A stretch of 64,000 nt of DNA, from the NCBI RefSeq assembly GCF_017589495.1, contig NC_063189.1, positions 46,301,906 to 46,365,905 of the forward strand. Direction: 5' to 3'. Both the position numbers and the translations under genes were made by a program. Source of the stretch: Alosa alosa. Its lineage: Eukaryota; Chordata; Actinopteri; Clupeiformes; Clupeidae. Positions 1 to 27,860 of this stretch are shown here, one piece after another (the stretch's first letter is position 1; every line of letters begins with the position of its first letter). Below the pieces are notes generated by a model, which worked only from the letters and a program-made list of their open reading frames with translations, had not been told where the DNA came from and did not search any database.

Positions 1-1072
1 TTTCTCTCTCTCCTCCCTCTCTTTCTTTCTTTCGTTCTCTTCATTTCTTCTTGTCTCCGTGTCTCTCGTTGCGGCTGGAATTCGTCTGACTCCCTGAGAC
101 GAATTCGGAGTGTTTTCCGGGGGTCTCCAGGGCTCTGTGTGAGAGCACACACTGAGAGGAAAACATGTCAGAGCCTGGTGCATGTTTTCACAGTGTTATC
201 CAGACACAGGTTGTCAATCCCTTGGACAACAGAGAGTAAATGGTAAGTGATACCAATGAGCTACGTTTGGGGCAACGCTGCCCCCTCCTGGCGGCCAGTG
301 AGAACAAGAGGCTGAGAGACTGAGGTGGAGGCGAGAGGAGTCAGTCCTGAGCTGCTCTTTAGCTCCGTCCTCCTCTTCAGCCCTCAGAGTACATTACACC
401 CGAGCAACACGGTGAGAACACTCTCCTCTGTCTCACCGTTTTTGTAACACAAAGCAGTGCATCAGTCTACGATTTCTTCCCACATGAACAAGTACAACTA
501 AATGGCCATTTGGGCAGAAATTCATAATGAATAGGCATGTATATGTGTGTGTGTGTGTGTTTGAGAGAGAGGGAGAGAGAGAGAAAGAGAGAGAGAGAGA
601 GAAAAGAAGAGAGATGTGCCCTTGAAGTGGTTCATTGTGAGAGGAGGAGGTGGCACACAGATAATTTTGGATCCCCAAGAGGTGGTAATTTTTGGAATAT
701 TGCCAGTGGCGAGTCATTTAGAATAACCATTTTGTTACTTTCCCTTCAATTGTAAAAAGAAAATAGGAAAAATAGACAGGAGGTGATTATATTTGTACAC
801 ACAATAAATCTGACACTTCTAGAGGATGAACAGACACGACTACAATAAGAACGTAGATGCATAAACGTACAAATGCAACTGCCAAAATACAAGACCTCAT
901 TATTCATGGGAGTTCCATTATATTTTGATAACACTACCCTGGAGCAATCGTGTGTTTCCTGAGGTCTACCATTGTGTGGGTTTACTGAACCGCCATACAT
1001 AGGCATGGTGATTACACATGCAATGCAATCACATTTGTTGTATGCATTTATCTGTGTCCCTTTGAATTTGAC

Positions 1073-1104
<32 letters not shown>

Positions 1105-2759
1105 GCTGCACAGCCCAGTCTGGCGCTTCCTTGTTTGGAGAGAACATCTCCTCAGGCCTTGCTCCTGTGCCGATGACCTCCGGAGAAGCCATTATTTTCT
1201 GAATTAATGACGAGGCTGAGTGTGTGATGGGTGAGATAGAGTGTGTCCCGCGGCGCATCACAACTGATTATGAGCAACAGCTACTCTTCCCACGAGCGCT
1301 TCAAAACAGGCGACCCGGACCCAGTCTCAGCCAGCCAAACATAAGCCTCTGTTCGTCTGCCGCAGAGATGGATCAGATAACCCCTGTTACAGGGGGATTA
1401 TCCAGATTGAACTTCTGAAAGTTTACAAGCATCCAAGCCTTAGCATTCCTCTGCACCATATTTTGCTCTTTTAAAAAAATAAAGGTAGAGTCAAAGGAGA
1501 GAGGCCTACATTTGATTTAATGACATAAAAAAATCCCTCTAGAATGGTGTTGAGAATGAGATTTAACACTTCCAAACATGCTGGGTAGGATTTGGTCGTC
1601 TTTTTCTTCCTGAATAACCTAGAGGATTTGACCGCTTGAGATGCATTGCATGGGTGATCACACAGGGTTTACAACCTCCAGCCTGTAGTCTGCCCAGGGA
1701 GAAGTACACTGCCCCTCAGGGCCTGTGCCGAGACAACGACAAACAATCAGAAAGCCAAGCGGCAGCTGTAAGAGGTCACCGGAAACTTAACTCGCTCTCC
1801 ATGTGCCTCCACAGCAATCAGCTCCAGTCGCCCACTAAGGAAATCCTGGCTCCGGGAGCCAACTTAAAATTAAGGACTTCACATTCAACATTATGTCTTT
1901 AGTGAGAGTCCAGGGGAGTCTCCAGGGGGGTTTGGGGAGGGGCTCGCCAGACGCCTGCCATGCTGCAACAACTTTTTTTCAAAGAGTTCAGGATTAAAGC
2001 CCTCGCCGTTCCCCGATGGGGGCGAGGCCAGGATCCCATTAAGGGCGGCTGCTGCACCACCAGCAGCCATATTTGAATTTGAAGCAGTGACTTGCTGGAG
2101 AAGCAAAGCTGGGGTGAAATAAAAGGGGGGGGAGAGAGAAGACGAGCATCTCGCTGGACTGCCATTAGACATCGCCTGGGCCCTTCACTAATTAGTTTTA
2201 AATGACTGAGGGAGCGCAGGGCTCGCTCTGAGAGGTATGCTCATCAAAAAGAAGAGTTGTTCAGAAGAAAAAGACTATGGCAAGGCTACAGTTATCCTTC
2301 CTTATACGTGCAATGAAATGCTGAGAGAAAGAGAACAAGTTACTAAACTTGTTTTCTGTTGCTAAACCACATTACAGGAAATGTCCATATGGTTCACATT
2401 TTCTATAAATGAACAAGTATATTTTTGTTAATCCTGATTACAGAAAGACAGACAAATGGTCCATTTTTCATTATAGTCATTCATAGATTTCCACCCTGTT
2501 GTAACTCATGTAGGGTCTAACATGCCTTCACATACAGTAACATTGTGGAATGAAGTCACTGACAATGGCATTTTGGCAGTCTGCATACGTCTCCCAATGC
2601 TGTCAGAAATCCACTATTCAGATGCTATATTATCGTTACATACTCATCATAACTGTGCTCTGAAGACGGACAGGTGGTCTTTTTTAGGGACAACATGCCA
2701 GGACGACACCTTGGTCTGCAGCTCTTCCGTTTTTCTCCACATCAGACAACATCACACAT
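1..2759. other. Intergenic region left of psma8
   Basis: No gene can be supported. The first 120 bases are pyrimidine-rich and include a 10-bp perfect inverted repeat around GAATTCGTCT (78-87 and 97-106). A TG/GA-rich stretch lies at 541-612 and a GT microsatellite at 1076-1103. GC-rich, unique blocks at 1110-1420 and 1640-2240 stand out from AT-rich surroundings and could be conserved regulatory DNA. In human the gene beyond PSMA8 is TAF4B; nothing resembling it is seen here. Confidence 0.5.
276..297 (-). promoter_or_regulatory. CTCF-like motif
   Basis: On the minus strand this reads GCCAGGAGGGGGCAG, which fits the CTCF core consensus except at one position. Only a motif match; binding not shown. 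Confidence 0.3.
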
Positions 2760-3016
2760 GTAACATGTTGAACAGATGTTTTTATTACACAAAAAGGCCG
2801 ACAACCTCAGTCTGTTACATTACTGTTAAGACCATTACATGTTGAAAATAAATAGCTAGCATCTAGGTCCATCCTTGTGGAAAAAAATGTAAACATCAGG
2901 ATAAGGAGAGGAAGTACAGGGGCTTCAAGAGAGGAAGTACAGGGGCTTCAAGAGAGGAAGTACAGGGGCTTCAAGAGAGGAAGTACAGGGGCTTCAGGAG
3001 AGGAAGTACAGGGGCT
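2760..3016 (-). other. psma8: psma8 3' UTR and probable poly(A) signal
   Basis: Sequence downstream of the psma8 stop on the minus strand. An AATAAA hexamer reads on the minus strand at 2786-2781, which would put cleavage near 2760-2770 and give a UTR of about 250 nt. The first part of the UTR is made of the 23-bp minisatellite described separately. The end point is inferred from the hexamer only. Confidence 0.45.

Positions 3017-3022
<6 letters not shown>
2908..3022. repeat. 23-bp minisatellite, 5 copies, overlapping the psma8 stop codon
   Basis: Five head-to-tail copies of a 23-bp unit start at 2908, 2931, 2954, 2977 and 3000. They are nearly identical; copy four has an A to G change near its end. 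The psma8 stop (complement of 3017-3019) lies inside the last unit, so the array grew from the last codons and early UTR of the gene. Because 23 is not a multiple of three, translation past the stop would change frame in each unit. Confidence 0.9.
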
Positions 3023-17361
<14,339 letters not shown>

Positions 17362-18087
17362 AAAAACACAGGCATTGCACTTCCATGAGCGCTCACTCAT
17401 AGTGCTCCCCTCTCTGGACCTGTAGAAGGGCTATTGCTCTCTGAGACCCACCTATTACATACATACACACACACACACACGCACACACAATTGCTTATGA
17501 AAACATAGCTGCCCTAGATTACACACTCTGTGTCTCTCTGTATCTCTGCCTCTCTTATTTACACACACACACACACACATTGAAAGATACTTTTATTTTT
17601 AATGTGAAGACAGCGATTGTAAAAGTTTTTTTTTTTTTCTTCTTTTTTTTCTTGCTTGTTTAAAGAACTAATTTGTATTATGAATATAATGATTTTTGAC
17701 ATTACCACTTTTCTTGTGAGCATTTTGGGCCATCTGAAAGCAGCGATGCCTTAAGTGTTTCAGAGCTGCCTTCTCACTCTATTTTACGTTTCTGATTTGT
17801 TTCGATTCCAGACAAGGCTACATGCTCACAACACTAATCATGCCCCTGTCAGTTCCAAGGTTGTGATGTGTATAGCCCTTAAGGCTCTGCTATGAGTGGA
17901 CTCCTGTATAGTAAGCAATAATGTGACTGTGAGAAGGAGGCTCTTGAGCTGTGACCTTGTACCAGGGAATATTCATTTGTGACCAGGTCAACCAAAATGA
18001 TATGTGTACAAATGTATTTACGCTTTTTAGATAGAGCTGAATTTGTTAGAGGATTTGTGAACTAGTTCTGAGCTGGCCTGCCTCCAG

Positions 18088-18135
<48 letters not shown>

Positions 18136-18995
18136 ACCTCCCCAGTCACTTTTTGTGTTAGGATTTGTTTAAAATGCATTGAGGGGTCTCATCTCACGCT
18201 GCTTCTGTTTGCTTACCAGTCTATATTGTGTTTCATTATCTCAGATGCCATCACTTATTTTTCAGTTGTTCACTAGGGACTCTTCCATTTAAACTGAAAT
18301 GAGTGAACTGTATATAGTCATTTTTTCTTGGAATAAACAGCTGGTGTGAACACATCCAAATGTAACAAGTGAGGAGCCAAGGTATTAAAGCATTTTTGGG
18401 CCAATGTTGCAGATGACTAGGAGGTATAGAATTTTTGTTTTTGTTTGGAGAATTGTTAACAAAGTAAACACTCCATGATTGTAACACACACTTTCAAATT
18501 ATTTTTCAGAGAGTTAGTAAGAGTAGCCTGTGTCCACTTTTACTCTCTCTCTGAATGCACCAAGACATTGTGGACTTGAGTTTAAAAACTAGAGTGTGAA
18601 ACAAATTCATATGAAACATCATGTCTCTGTGACAGTGGTTGATGTCTGGGTTTTTAGATTTATGTCCTTTATATACAGCGTGGCTTTGACAAAAAAAAAC
18701 ACAGTATTTGCTCAAATGAACAGTTTTATATGTAAAGGAGTCCCGTTGTGTGATCTCCAGATTTGCGTTAGACGTTGATGTCCTAATGATTTACAGTAAT
18801 TTGCAGTGAGACTCTTGTGTAGTCTGCAGACAGGAGCTCTAGAAACATGTTGCTCTCTGTTATTGTAAAGGCCTTGATTTGTTGTCTGCTTCCTCTCTGA
18901 GGGGGTCATCGCTGTCTGTGGTTTCACCACCCTGTAAAGCTCTATGTCTCTGTAACTGAAACAAAATGTCAGAATAAATTATTGTGACTTTTTTC
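17362..18995 (+). other. ss18: ss18 3' UTR with poly(A) signal
   Basis: About 1.6 kb follows the TGA without another recognisable exon. A canonical AATAAA at 18973-18978 is followed by a T/GT-rich stretch (TTTTTTCATAATTTGTTGTC), the usual arrangement around a cleavage site. CA microsatellites lie at 17461-17488, 17560-17579 and 18089-18134. Open frames in this interval are not supported as genes. Confidence 0.65.
18973..18978 (+). terminator. ss18: ss18 poly(A) signal AATAAA
   Basis: Canonical hexamer followed within 30 nt by a T-rich and GT-rich downstream element. It is the best candidate in the 3' flank. Confidence 0.6.
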
Positions 18996-21900
18996 ATAAT
19001 TTGTTGTCTGAATTGTTTTTTGTGTCTTTCATAACCACAAATGATAGCATTTTCTTATTTCTGACTGAGCTTTATTTTATTTGGTTATCTTTCATAGAAC
19101 AACCATTTGTGTTACCCTTAACAAAAATCCAAACACAAGATGATGTTTGTTTAGACGTAGGAGCATATAATATTGAACCGTTTTCCTCTCCGTAAATAAA
19201 CATATAAATGGAAGGTCACCCACTGTCCTAAAAAAGCTAAGTGGTATATACAGCTTCGGTCTCCAGGGCTCACTCCAGTATTGTCACGGAACAAAAAATC
19301 CCATAAATTATTTTACTGAGACGCAAACTAACATTAACATCACAATGAGTTGCATTCATCTGTGTAACCTTTCGCAGCCAAGCCTCCGTCACATTCACAT
19401 GCACGTCAGTCAAGTGCTCGCGCCTAGGCCCCTGAGTGACGGACGGCAGCGGGAGAAATAAGCTGCCATCAAAGGTGCCATATTTTTTATTTATTTATTT
19501 ATTTTGTATCAGGGGTGGGGCGGCGCGCATGCAAGCACGAGAGCGAGCGGATGGACGTAGCTGTGCGTTTGCTTTGCCAAAACGGAGCCCATCGAGAGAC
19601 CTGCCTTTCCTTTAATGTTTCCAGCTGCACCCAGAGAGAGCCGGGGCGTGTTCGCACCCCGTTCCCCTCTCCGGAGGAAAAGAGGGACTACCTGTCACAT
19701 CAGGGGGGGTGGGGTACAGATGGCACGCCAGATGTGTGGCCGAGCCATGTGACGAGTGGCCTGCTATTGGGGGCGGGGGGTGATGGGGGGTGGGCTGGGA
19801 GAAGGGGAGGGGGTGTCCCTGTGAGTGTGGAGATGTGATAAACAGACCAGCGCACATATACCACCATGTATGTGTCCACAAAATCAGTGCGATTTTAATG
19901 GAAATGTGTGCTGTATATGGGTGTAAGATGGCTTGTATGTGTACGTGTGTGTGTTTGTGTGTTTCTGGTTTTGTGTGTGTGACAGCCGTTCTCTGCATCT
20001 CGTGGCATCTCCCCGCCGCCGCACCACCCTGCTGCTCCACAGCTGGCCACCCCACCCTTCCCAGCTGCCACTGGGGCTCCCCCCGGCCTCGCCGCTTGGC
20101 GGAGGCTGGCTGTCGGGCTCTCCCCCGCCAATCCAGCTTGGCAGCGGCTGCACTCAGCTGCGCACCCGCAGACGGGCTAGGGGTCGGACAAAGTCACTCC
20201 TCCTGCGACAGTGGCGAGGACAGTGGGGAGCGCAGAGACGAAGAAATAAGCCCTGCCTATTTCTGTTTCTTCCTTCATGTGAGCTCTTTCCCTCTCTTTC
20301 TTTCTCTCTCTCCCTCTCTCTCTCTCATCTGATGCAAAAAAATAAGCATGTCTGGCGGGCAAAAAGAGCTCCTGTGTCAGTGTACTGATCTTGAGATTTT
20401 TGGAATCGGTCTTTGGTATGGTGATAGGATTTGTGAAAGTAACAGTGGAACTAAAAGCCCTCCCACCATCTGAAGTCTTTACAGAGGATGCACTGATGAA
20501 TCATTTGTTTAGCATTACTTCACAGTGATCTGGTGAAGAGGGGGGCTGTGATATTGCTGTGTAGCGCAGGCGTTTGGCTAATTTTAAATGCTTATTCAGG
20601 GCAGTGCTATCCATAAGGGTCATGTCATTGTCGCGTTGTCCACTCTTGGCATTGTGGGTACCGCGCAGTGACAGTCTCATTTCAGGCCGTGATTATCTCG
20701 TTCAATATTTTGACAATTATAATTCTGGGCGCCTTTCAGAGCAAGACTCTATCCACAGTAGGGGAAATGACATTGTGATCATAGCTGGGAGGCAAGATAT
20801 GGTCGCTCAACTCTCTCTCCCTCTCCCTCCCTGGCTCCCTCCCTCTCTCTCTCTCTCTTTCTCTCACTTCATTCCCCCCCACCCCTCTCTCCCTGTGACA
20901 GAAAGTCTATGGGGAGGAATAAGAGGTGGTTATGGGGGGAAATGCAGCAGCCTCCACAGTTTAATTGGAGATGTGTCACACTAAATAAATGGTGCAAAAA
21001 CAAGCAGTGAGCGGAGGCTTGAGGGACGGGCCCAGGGGAGGCGCGCTGCTTTATTGGGGCTGGTGCTGCAGTGCTCCGGGGCCTGGCAGGGGTGGGCTCA
21101 GTGTGAAGGTACCCTCTACCCAGCAAAGCCCCCGACCAATCTCCTCACCTCCACCTCCACCGCCGGACTCACCACCGCACCTCAGCAGCGACAGAGCCGT
21201 GGGAGAGAGAGAAAGGAACTAGCAGTGCTGTAACTCGCGCTTCTTCTGAGGTTACTTGCTTTTGCTGGACTTTTGCCGCCATGTTGCTGTGTACGTTGCT
21301 GGAAAGATTTGATTTGCTTTGATGTTTGAACTGAAGCGTCAAGGTCTGAGTGCAAATTATTCTTCATTAGTATGCAATCAGTAGGCAACCACTTTTCATC
21401 AGAGGTGCCCTCAACGAAGGTGGAGATGCAATCAGTAGGCAAGAAGGCAGAAGGTGGAGATGGCTAAAAGTGTTTATTTGAGCACCGTGAGCCATGAAGA
21501 AGGAGAAGAATATTATCCATCCCTCTCACTCACGCCACTGAAAGATAACATTTATTCCTTATTTGCCATGGATCCGAGATCTAACAAGCTGAAAAATCCA
21601 TAAACATGCATAATCTCCCCTTAACATTGCCGTGCCATGTGCCCCGTGCATTTGTGTTTCTCTGTCAAAATAGCCTTGCTTCACCTATCCTCACAATCCA
21701 TATCTAACCCCATCAACCCTAGAGGAAATCTATTTACCTATCTGCCACCTATATCAATATTAAATATTGGCTACTTTTCTGAGCATATGTAGAGAACACT
21801 TGCCTGTAGATGTTTTCATGTAGCCTGTTGTAATCTGAAATTGCTCTTTTGGCCTTACAAAGGACTGCTCACATGTTCAGCTTCAGCCTAGACTGATGCT

Positions 21901-23717
21901 CCACACTGAGCATACAACGTCCAATCAAACTCATTTATAAAACATCTCTGCTGTACGTGCATGTGTTATGCTACAGCAGCCCATCTGCAATGAATAATCG
22001 CTAACTATATCCATGCCCTCGAAACAGGATGTTTTCTAAAGAAGTGATGAAAAGTTGCTCAGTTGTACTGCATTTGACCTTGTATTTATTGGCCTAATAT
22101 ACAGTACCGATGGTGTGAGCCATGGTGTTATGGTGTGATATCTGGATGGAAAATCTGACCAATCAAGTGTTCTTTGTAGAAAAGTTTGAGTTCTTGTTTT
22201 GCTTTCCCTCTATCTCTGTGAGTATTTAGAAGTGCTTTTGAGCCCAAAAAAATGAGTAAATTGATATCTCGGCCCCCACTGATTGTCTAATTGCTGTAAT
22301 ATGCTTTCTCTTCATGTAATCTGTAAACATTCCTGTTTTTGATGTTTTTGGCACCTGCTGCCTGCTGAGACTTGCACTCCAGCTGCGGACCCCCGAAAGC
22401 TGCCCAGGGGGACTCAAATGGATCGTTCCCCAGAAGGCGCACGCAATCCAGCGTGGGCCCAATCGATGCGGGCCCTCGCCTCACTGGGACACTGGCTGTA
22501 TTAAAAGCCCCCCACCTGCTGGCTCTTGCCACGCCGGCATTTTAGGGAAATAATGCCATCGATCCGCCATGGCTTCCGGCCGTGCATTAACTTGGGCCAC
22601 AAATGAGAAAAAGTCTCCTCCAGATGGATCTGCCAGTCAGGTCCCCCCTCCAAACTACCCCACTAAAAAAAAACACCTACCCCCAGACCAGGTCCAAGAG
22701 TGGCCGGGCTGAGGATGGGATAGGCAAGCTACTGGCCCGGTGATCAGATGGACCCGACGTGAGGCGCCCTGCTTGAGAAGCACGAGGGCTCTGGATGCTG
22801 CCTCCTTCCATTAAGGGGCCTGTAGAGGGATCGGGTCGATGCTGTCAGGTGGGGTCTGGAGGGCTTGCCTATCCTTGGCACAGTGTGGCTTCAGTCCCGT
22901 GATGGGGGGTGAGGCCGGGCCTGGTTATAGCAGTCCGCTGTCAATGAGGGGGAAGGGGGGGGGGAGGGGAACAACATCTCCACAGCTGGGTCCCACTCCC
23001 TCCTTCTGGGTCATGTGCTGGTAATTCCTCTTCCTTACAGACCCATGCGGTGCTCCATTTCCAAATTTGCCAAACTGCCATGTTTCGTGTCACTTCAAAA
23101 GTGTGGAGGACTGATGATGAAATAACAAAAGCCACAACAGGCACACAACAAAACAATTGTTTTTTTTCCCTGAGAAAGAAAAAGGGGATTCTTGGGTCTG
23201 CTACCAGGTACTGTGCTTGCATGTTCAGCATACAAATTCAATGTTCCATCAAACCAAAATGTTCTGTTTTTTTTTTTTTGGGGGGGGGTAATGAAGTTAT
23301 ATCTATTATGCACTCAACATATATGCACACCACAGGGTATGCAGGTGGGTAAAACAAACAAGTTCTTATGTTTGTCTTAAGATCCAATTTTATATGAACA
23401 TGCAGTGTTGTAAGCCACACCAGCATCGAACGACAGAGAAAAAGAAATGAGAGGATTACTATCTGATGCATTATGTAAAACAAATTATGAACAGTCGCTG
23501 AGTTTTCAAGGGAGAAATCAACAAGGGAGTGACTAATGTCAATAATGGTCGGTGGATTCTTTTTTTCTGCAGTCAGTATGCACTGCTCCAGGGGTGGCAT
23601 GAAAACTTCATAAAGGCCTTCGAGCTATATGTGTGACTTTTGAAATCCGACAGAAACTCTAAAACTAACTACTGTGCCAGAGACAAAATAGAAAGTGAAG
23701 ATGACCAGAAAGACCAA

Positions 23718-23935
23718 GGGCCCTAATTTAAATGTCAGGCAAAAAGCTAAGTTACTCGATGATCAAAGTGTCTTGTGCATGAAGGATGTGGGAGGATTGA
23801 GCTGATCAATCGAAATTTGAAATTAGGATCCTTAGGATTTTGCGCACCGCATTAAATTAGCAAAATGAGTTTGCCTTGTTAATAAAGCAGGCTAAGTTAG
23901 ACTTACCACTTTGCCAGCCATTTAAATGAGGGCCC
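23718..23935. mobile_element. Harbinger-like MITE
   Basis: Inverted ends GGGCCCTAATTTAAATG and CATTTAAATGAGGGCCC (one mismatch) enclose about 218 bp. A 3-bp CAA is directly repeated on both sides (23715-23717 and 23936-23938), the duplication size of PIF/Harbinger elements. No coding capacity. Confidence 0.6.
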
Positions 23936-26900
23936 CAAGTGCCCTAACATCATATTAAAGAGCTGTGTTACTCACCCTACTTACCCAGGACACTGGACTG
24001 ACAGCAATCTAGGTGCAGTATAACTGCTTTGCCAGGAGTTGTGGTCTGAAGTCAACATGTGATGCAAAAAGTATTCACTTCCTTGCAGACGTGGCTAATT
24101 TCTACTAATTTCATGACTTTATCAATTATAAGGATGCTGTTACTGGAATAGTGATAAAAAAATGATGCAACATTGTACAAATCTAAATATAGAAACTGGT
24201 ATGTGAAATTGTTACATGAAACTCCCTAACAAAACTGACATCATGTAATGAGCAGGCTACCAAATCAAATTATGTCTTAAGCCAAAGATGGTCCACACAC
24301 ACACACACGTCCTATCAGTCAGTGCGATGGCTGAAGCGCCTGTGCTTGTGGTGGCGGTGTCTCTTCAGCACCGTGGCGACGCTGGGAAGAGGCGGGCTGC
24401 TCTCTGTCCCAGTTCTCCATGTCCTTGAGAGTTGTGCCTTCGGGCCGGCCTGGGCTGGTGATGGGGGTCCTGCGGTGCGCAATGTGTGCTACGCGCTGGA
24501 GCTCCCACTGTTCCCCCCCACCTGCCCCTGCACGGCTCTGGAGGAACGCCAAGCTCCGAGGGGCTGTCCGCCACCACGCAGGGCTCAGGGTTGGGGCGTG
24601 AAGGCGGGGGAGTTGGGGGCTGGGGGTGGAGGCGTGCCACAGCACTGCTGCTGCGCCACAGCTAATCTACTGAACTGCGGCATTCTCCAAAAAACAGAGC
24701 CACATCTTGCCTAATGCCACATGCATTTACATACTGACATTTTAGACACCATCTATCAGTGAACCCTTGCATACCACCATGTATCTGCAAAATGTAGATG
24801 CAATTCCATTGCTGTGCTTTTAAAAGTAACAAGAAATATCAACAAGTACATACACTGACTCATTTATGGTGCAACATATTAGACATGCATTTATATTTAA
24901 TTCACAGTGTCATTAGTGTATTTGTTATAATTAATATGGATACTGGCCAAGAGCAACACTGAAGATCCATTTTACAATATTTCGTCCTTGAATGGTGTGG
25001 TGGGGGAATTCAGCTCCCTTTTTTATCCACCTCCTCTCCCTGCATGGGGAATTGGTGGATTGGTAGGATGAGAGGCTATTCCCTAAATAGCCCATGGCAA
25101 AAGGTAGCCTGATTAGCATGCTGCCTGCTCTTTGGCAGCAGTCCTCCAGGCCACGAATGCTATCACTTAGGTGCTATTTGTATTTGTAGTTGATAGTGTG
25201 CGCTGTTATAATTGGAATGAGCTTGGGAACCTCGTTTGCTTTTGATCCGCTGCCAGCCACTCCGAGTGCTACTGGGCCACAGCCCTCACCTGTCCCCGAG
25301 GATCATGGGAAACCATGGCGCTTATGTTCTAAAAAGTGCCTGACAGCATCTCACTCAAGGTCGACTGATACAATGGTTGAGTGAGGGGAGGGGAGACCAA
25401 AAAAAGATGCAGAGTAAAGTTGAACAGTTTTTTTTTATATAAAACACCATGAGGGACTGCAGGGAGAGCAATAGATACTTTGATGTCCCAAAGGTGAGAC
25501 TAAAAAGAGAGGAGAAACAATGCCTGTCTAAAATTAACTCACAGATGAATTAGAATTTCATTAGTGGAGGTTTTTGGAGTTAATTTCATACAGCATAGCA
25601 GTAGGCCTGTGTGTTCGGTGCTTTAATAGAATTTAAACCTGTGTGTTGTTAACACATACTTACTGACGCTGAGAGAGAACTGCAACTTATTTCCCAAACG
25701 CAAGTATATATCAGTACTACTGAAACACTAATCACATCAAAGTTTCCAGTGTGTCTATTTTTGATAAAATATAAATGTAGCCTATCAAGTAAGTATGTGC
25801 CTGAACCCTAGAGTGTCACAATGGTATACTCTCTTTGAGAACATGAGATAGAGCTGTTCCTTTATCTCCATATGTTCAAATAAAACTGTGGATTCTGAGG
25901 GCAAGTGTCCTAGTGCTGCAGTTCATGGGGCTACATGGGCTAAACTGCAGAATGAGACAGAAGTGCTAAAGGAGTGGTGCTAGTGAGCACTCTAACAGCG
26001 TCTGATTTTGTTCCATCCCCCCGGTAGACCTTTTCCACTCGCACAGAAGTGCAAAGCGATGGAAATGAGAGACACACTCTAATGATATCTGGCTGGCGGT
26101 GCGCGCGGCACACTCTTACTCTTCATCAAGAGCTGGGGCTTTCTGCTTGCTCAGCACCTTGTCCAGGGAGGAGTGTGCTCTCCGGGGAATCGGCCAAGTT
26201 TGACGCTCACTTTCTGCCAAATGCCAGCGGGCCAGGAAAGGAGAGAGAGTGTGTGTGTGGAGGAGGAGGAGGAGAGAGAGAGAGTGTGTGAGGGAAAGGG
26301 AGAGAGAGAGAGAGAGAAAAAAAATGGATCTCCTAAACTCCTTGGCTCAATATTTAAGTAAGCTCTCCAGGGTTACTTTCTTCATTGATTTAAAAATGTG
26401 AAATGAATCTGCTTTCATTCTGCATAGCTTCTAAGACCAATGGAAATATTGAACACACCTGATAATGGACAAAGCACTGAACGCAGCCAAACAAAACACA
26501 CCAATTAAGACATAAGACTTTCTATAACTCACCAACTAGGCCGCATGCAGTGACAGTAACCGTCCTGTGTAGCATTCAGGCCAACCTGAAATAGTCAGCC
26601 TGAGAGCTGGTAAGCAGGGTGTCAAAGTATAAAATGCATCTGCAAAATGATCACACCCCTCACACACTGCCAGCCCAAGCCCATTAAAGACGGGCTAAGC
26701 TAGCATCGCAGGCATTAATGACAGGGAGTTGTTGTTAATCTAGCATCCCACTCTGCAACCCTCCTAGGACTGCAGCTCTTGCCCAGTCGAGGATACCCAT
26801 GATGAGCTTGTTCCACCAGGGCCTCACCAACACCTGCCAAAATATTGGCAATTAGAAGCTAATTAGCTGCTAATGTTTTCTGAGTCAAAGCAAAGTGCTC

Positions 26901-27475
26901 TTTTTTGCCGAAGTGCACGTTTTTTTAATGTTGTGCGTTGTTATTGTTTTCCTCAGGTGCTTGTACCCAAAGAACATTGACTAAGTGCCCTAGTTCATCA
27001 TATGCAAATGATTTATTAATTACCCCCACATTATGCCTATATTTACAAGACATCAAAGGCCTGCCGCCTTCAAAAGGTCCCCTTCCAAACAAGACAGGGT
27101 TATAAAATTTTGCGTATGCACATTTCCAGGATTCCTCCGTCTGTCAGACAATAGAGGTGTCAAGAGAATCATTTCACAAAATGTAATCATTTGTGATGGT
27201 GAAGAGAGGAAAATAAGTGGCTGTATACTATGTATCCGTCATCACTGAATGTCTATTTTAAAACAGTATGAAAATTACACATTCATTGTATTGTAGCATA
27301 TTGTGTAGACTAAGCTGCTTATTTTGTTTGTGCTTTACTATTGGATTGGAATGTATTTATTAGATATAAATACATTGATCCACTTAGATGTATCTGTTTT
27401 CTGAGCAAGCACCTTGTGAGGGATATAGCCTATTTTAGGGTTGATTATTCCTGATGTGTTTGCAGTTTCTACATA

Positions 27476-27860
27476 CACTACCGGTTAAAAGTTTGGGGTC
27501 ACTGTCAGACATTTCCATTCCACTCCATTATAGAAAGAATACCAGCTGAGATCAGTTGCATTGTTTTTTTGTTTTTTTATCAGGGCAGCAGTTTTCAGAT
27601 TACATTATGCGCTGATCTTTAATGCAATATCTACATTGCCCATTATCAGCAACCATTCATCCAATGTTCCAAAGGCACATTATGTTTACTAATCTGATAT
27701 AATTTTAAAAGGCTAACTGAGAAAACATTGAAGATTTTCAATGGAAGCACATAATGTAATCTGAAAACTGCTGCCCTGATTTAAAAGAAAAAAAAATGCT
27801 ACTGATCTCAGCTGGTATTCTGTCTATAATGGAGTGACCCCAAACTTTTGACCGGTACTG
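27476..27860. mobile_element. Tc1/mariner-like foldback MITE
   Basis: Ends CACTACCGGTTAAAAGTTTG and CAAACTTTTGACCGGTACTG are inverted copies, bounded by TA on both sides (27474-27475 and 27861-27862). Most of the roughly 385 bp folds on itself: ATACCAGCTGAGATCAG pairs with CTGATCTCAGCTGGTAT, and GCAGTTTTCAGATTACATTA pairs with a matching arm near 27750. The TA duplication and the terminal words fit the Tc1/mariner class. Confidence 0.75.

Noticed and set aside
19515..20388. Several frames of 100-180 codons downstream of ss18
   Set aside because: All overlap in a GC-rich block and run into CT repeats; no homology or consistent exon borders recognised.
24319..24714. Overlapping GC-rich frames on both strands
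   Set aside because: Four frames are open at once with proline/glycine bias; no family recognised.
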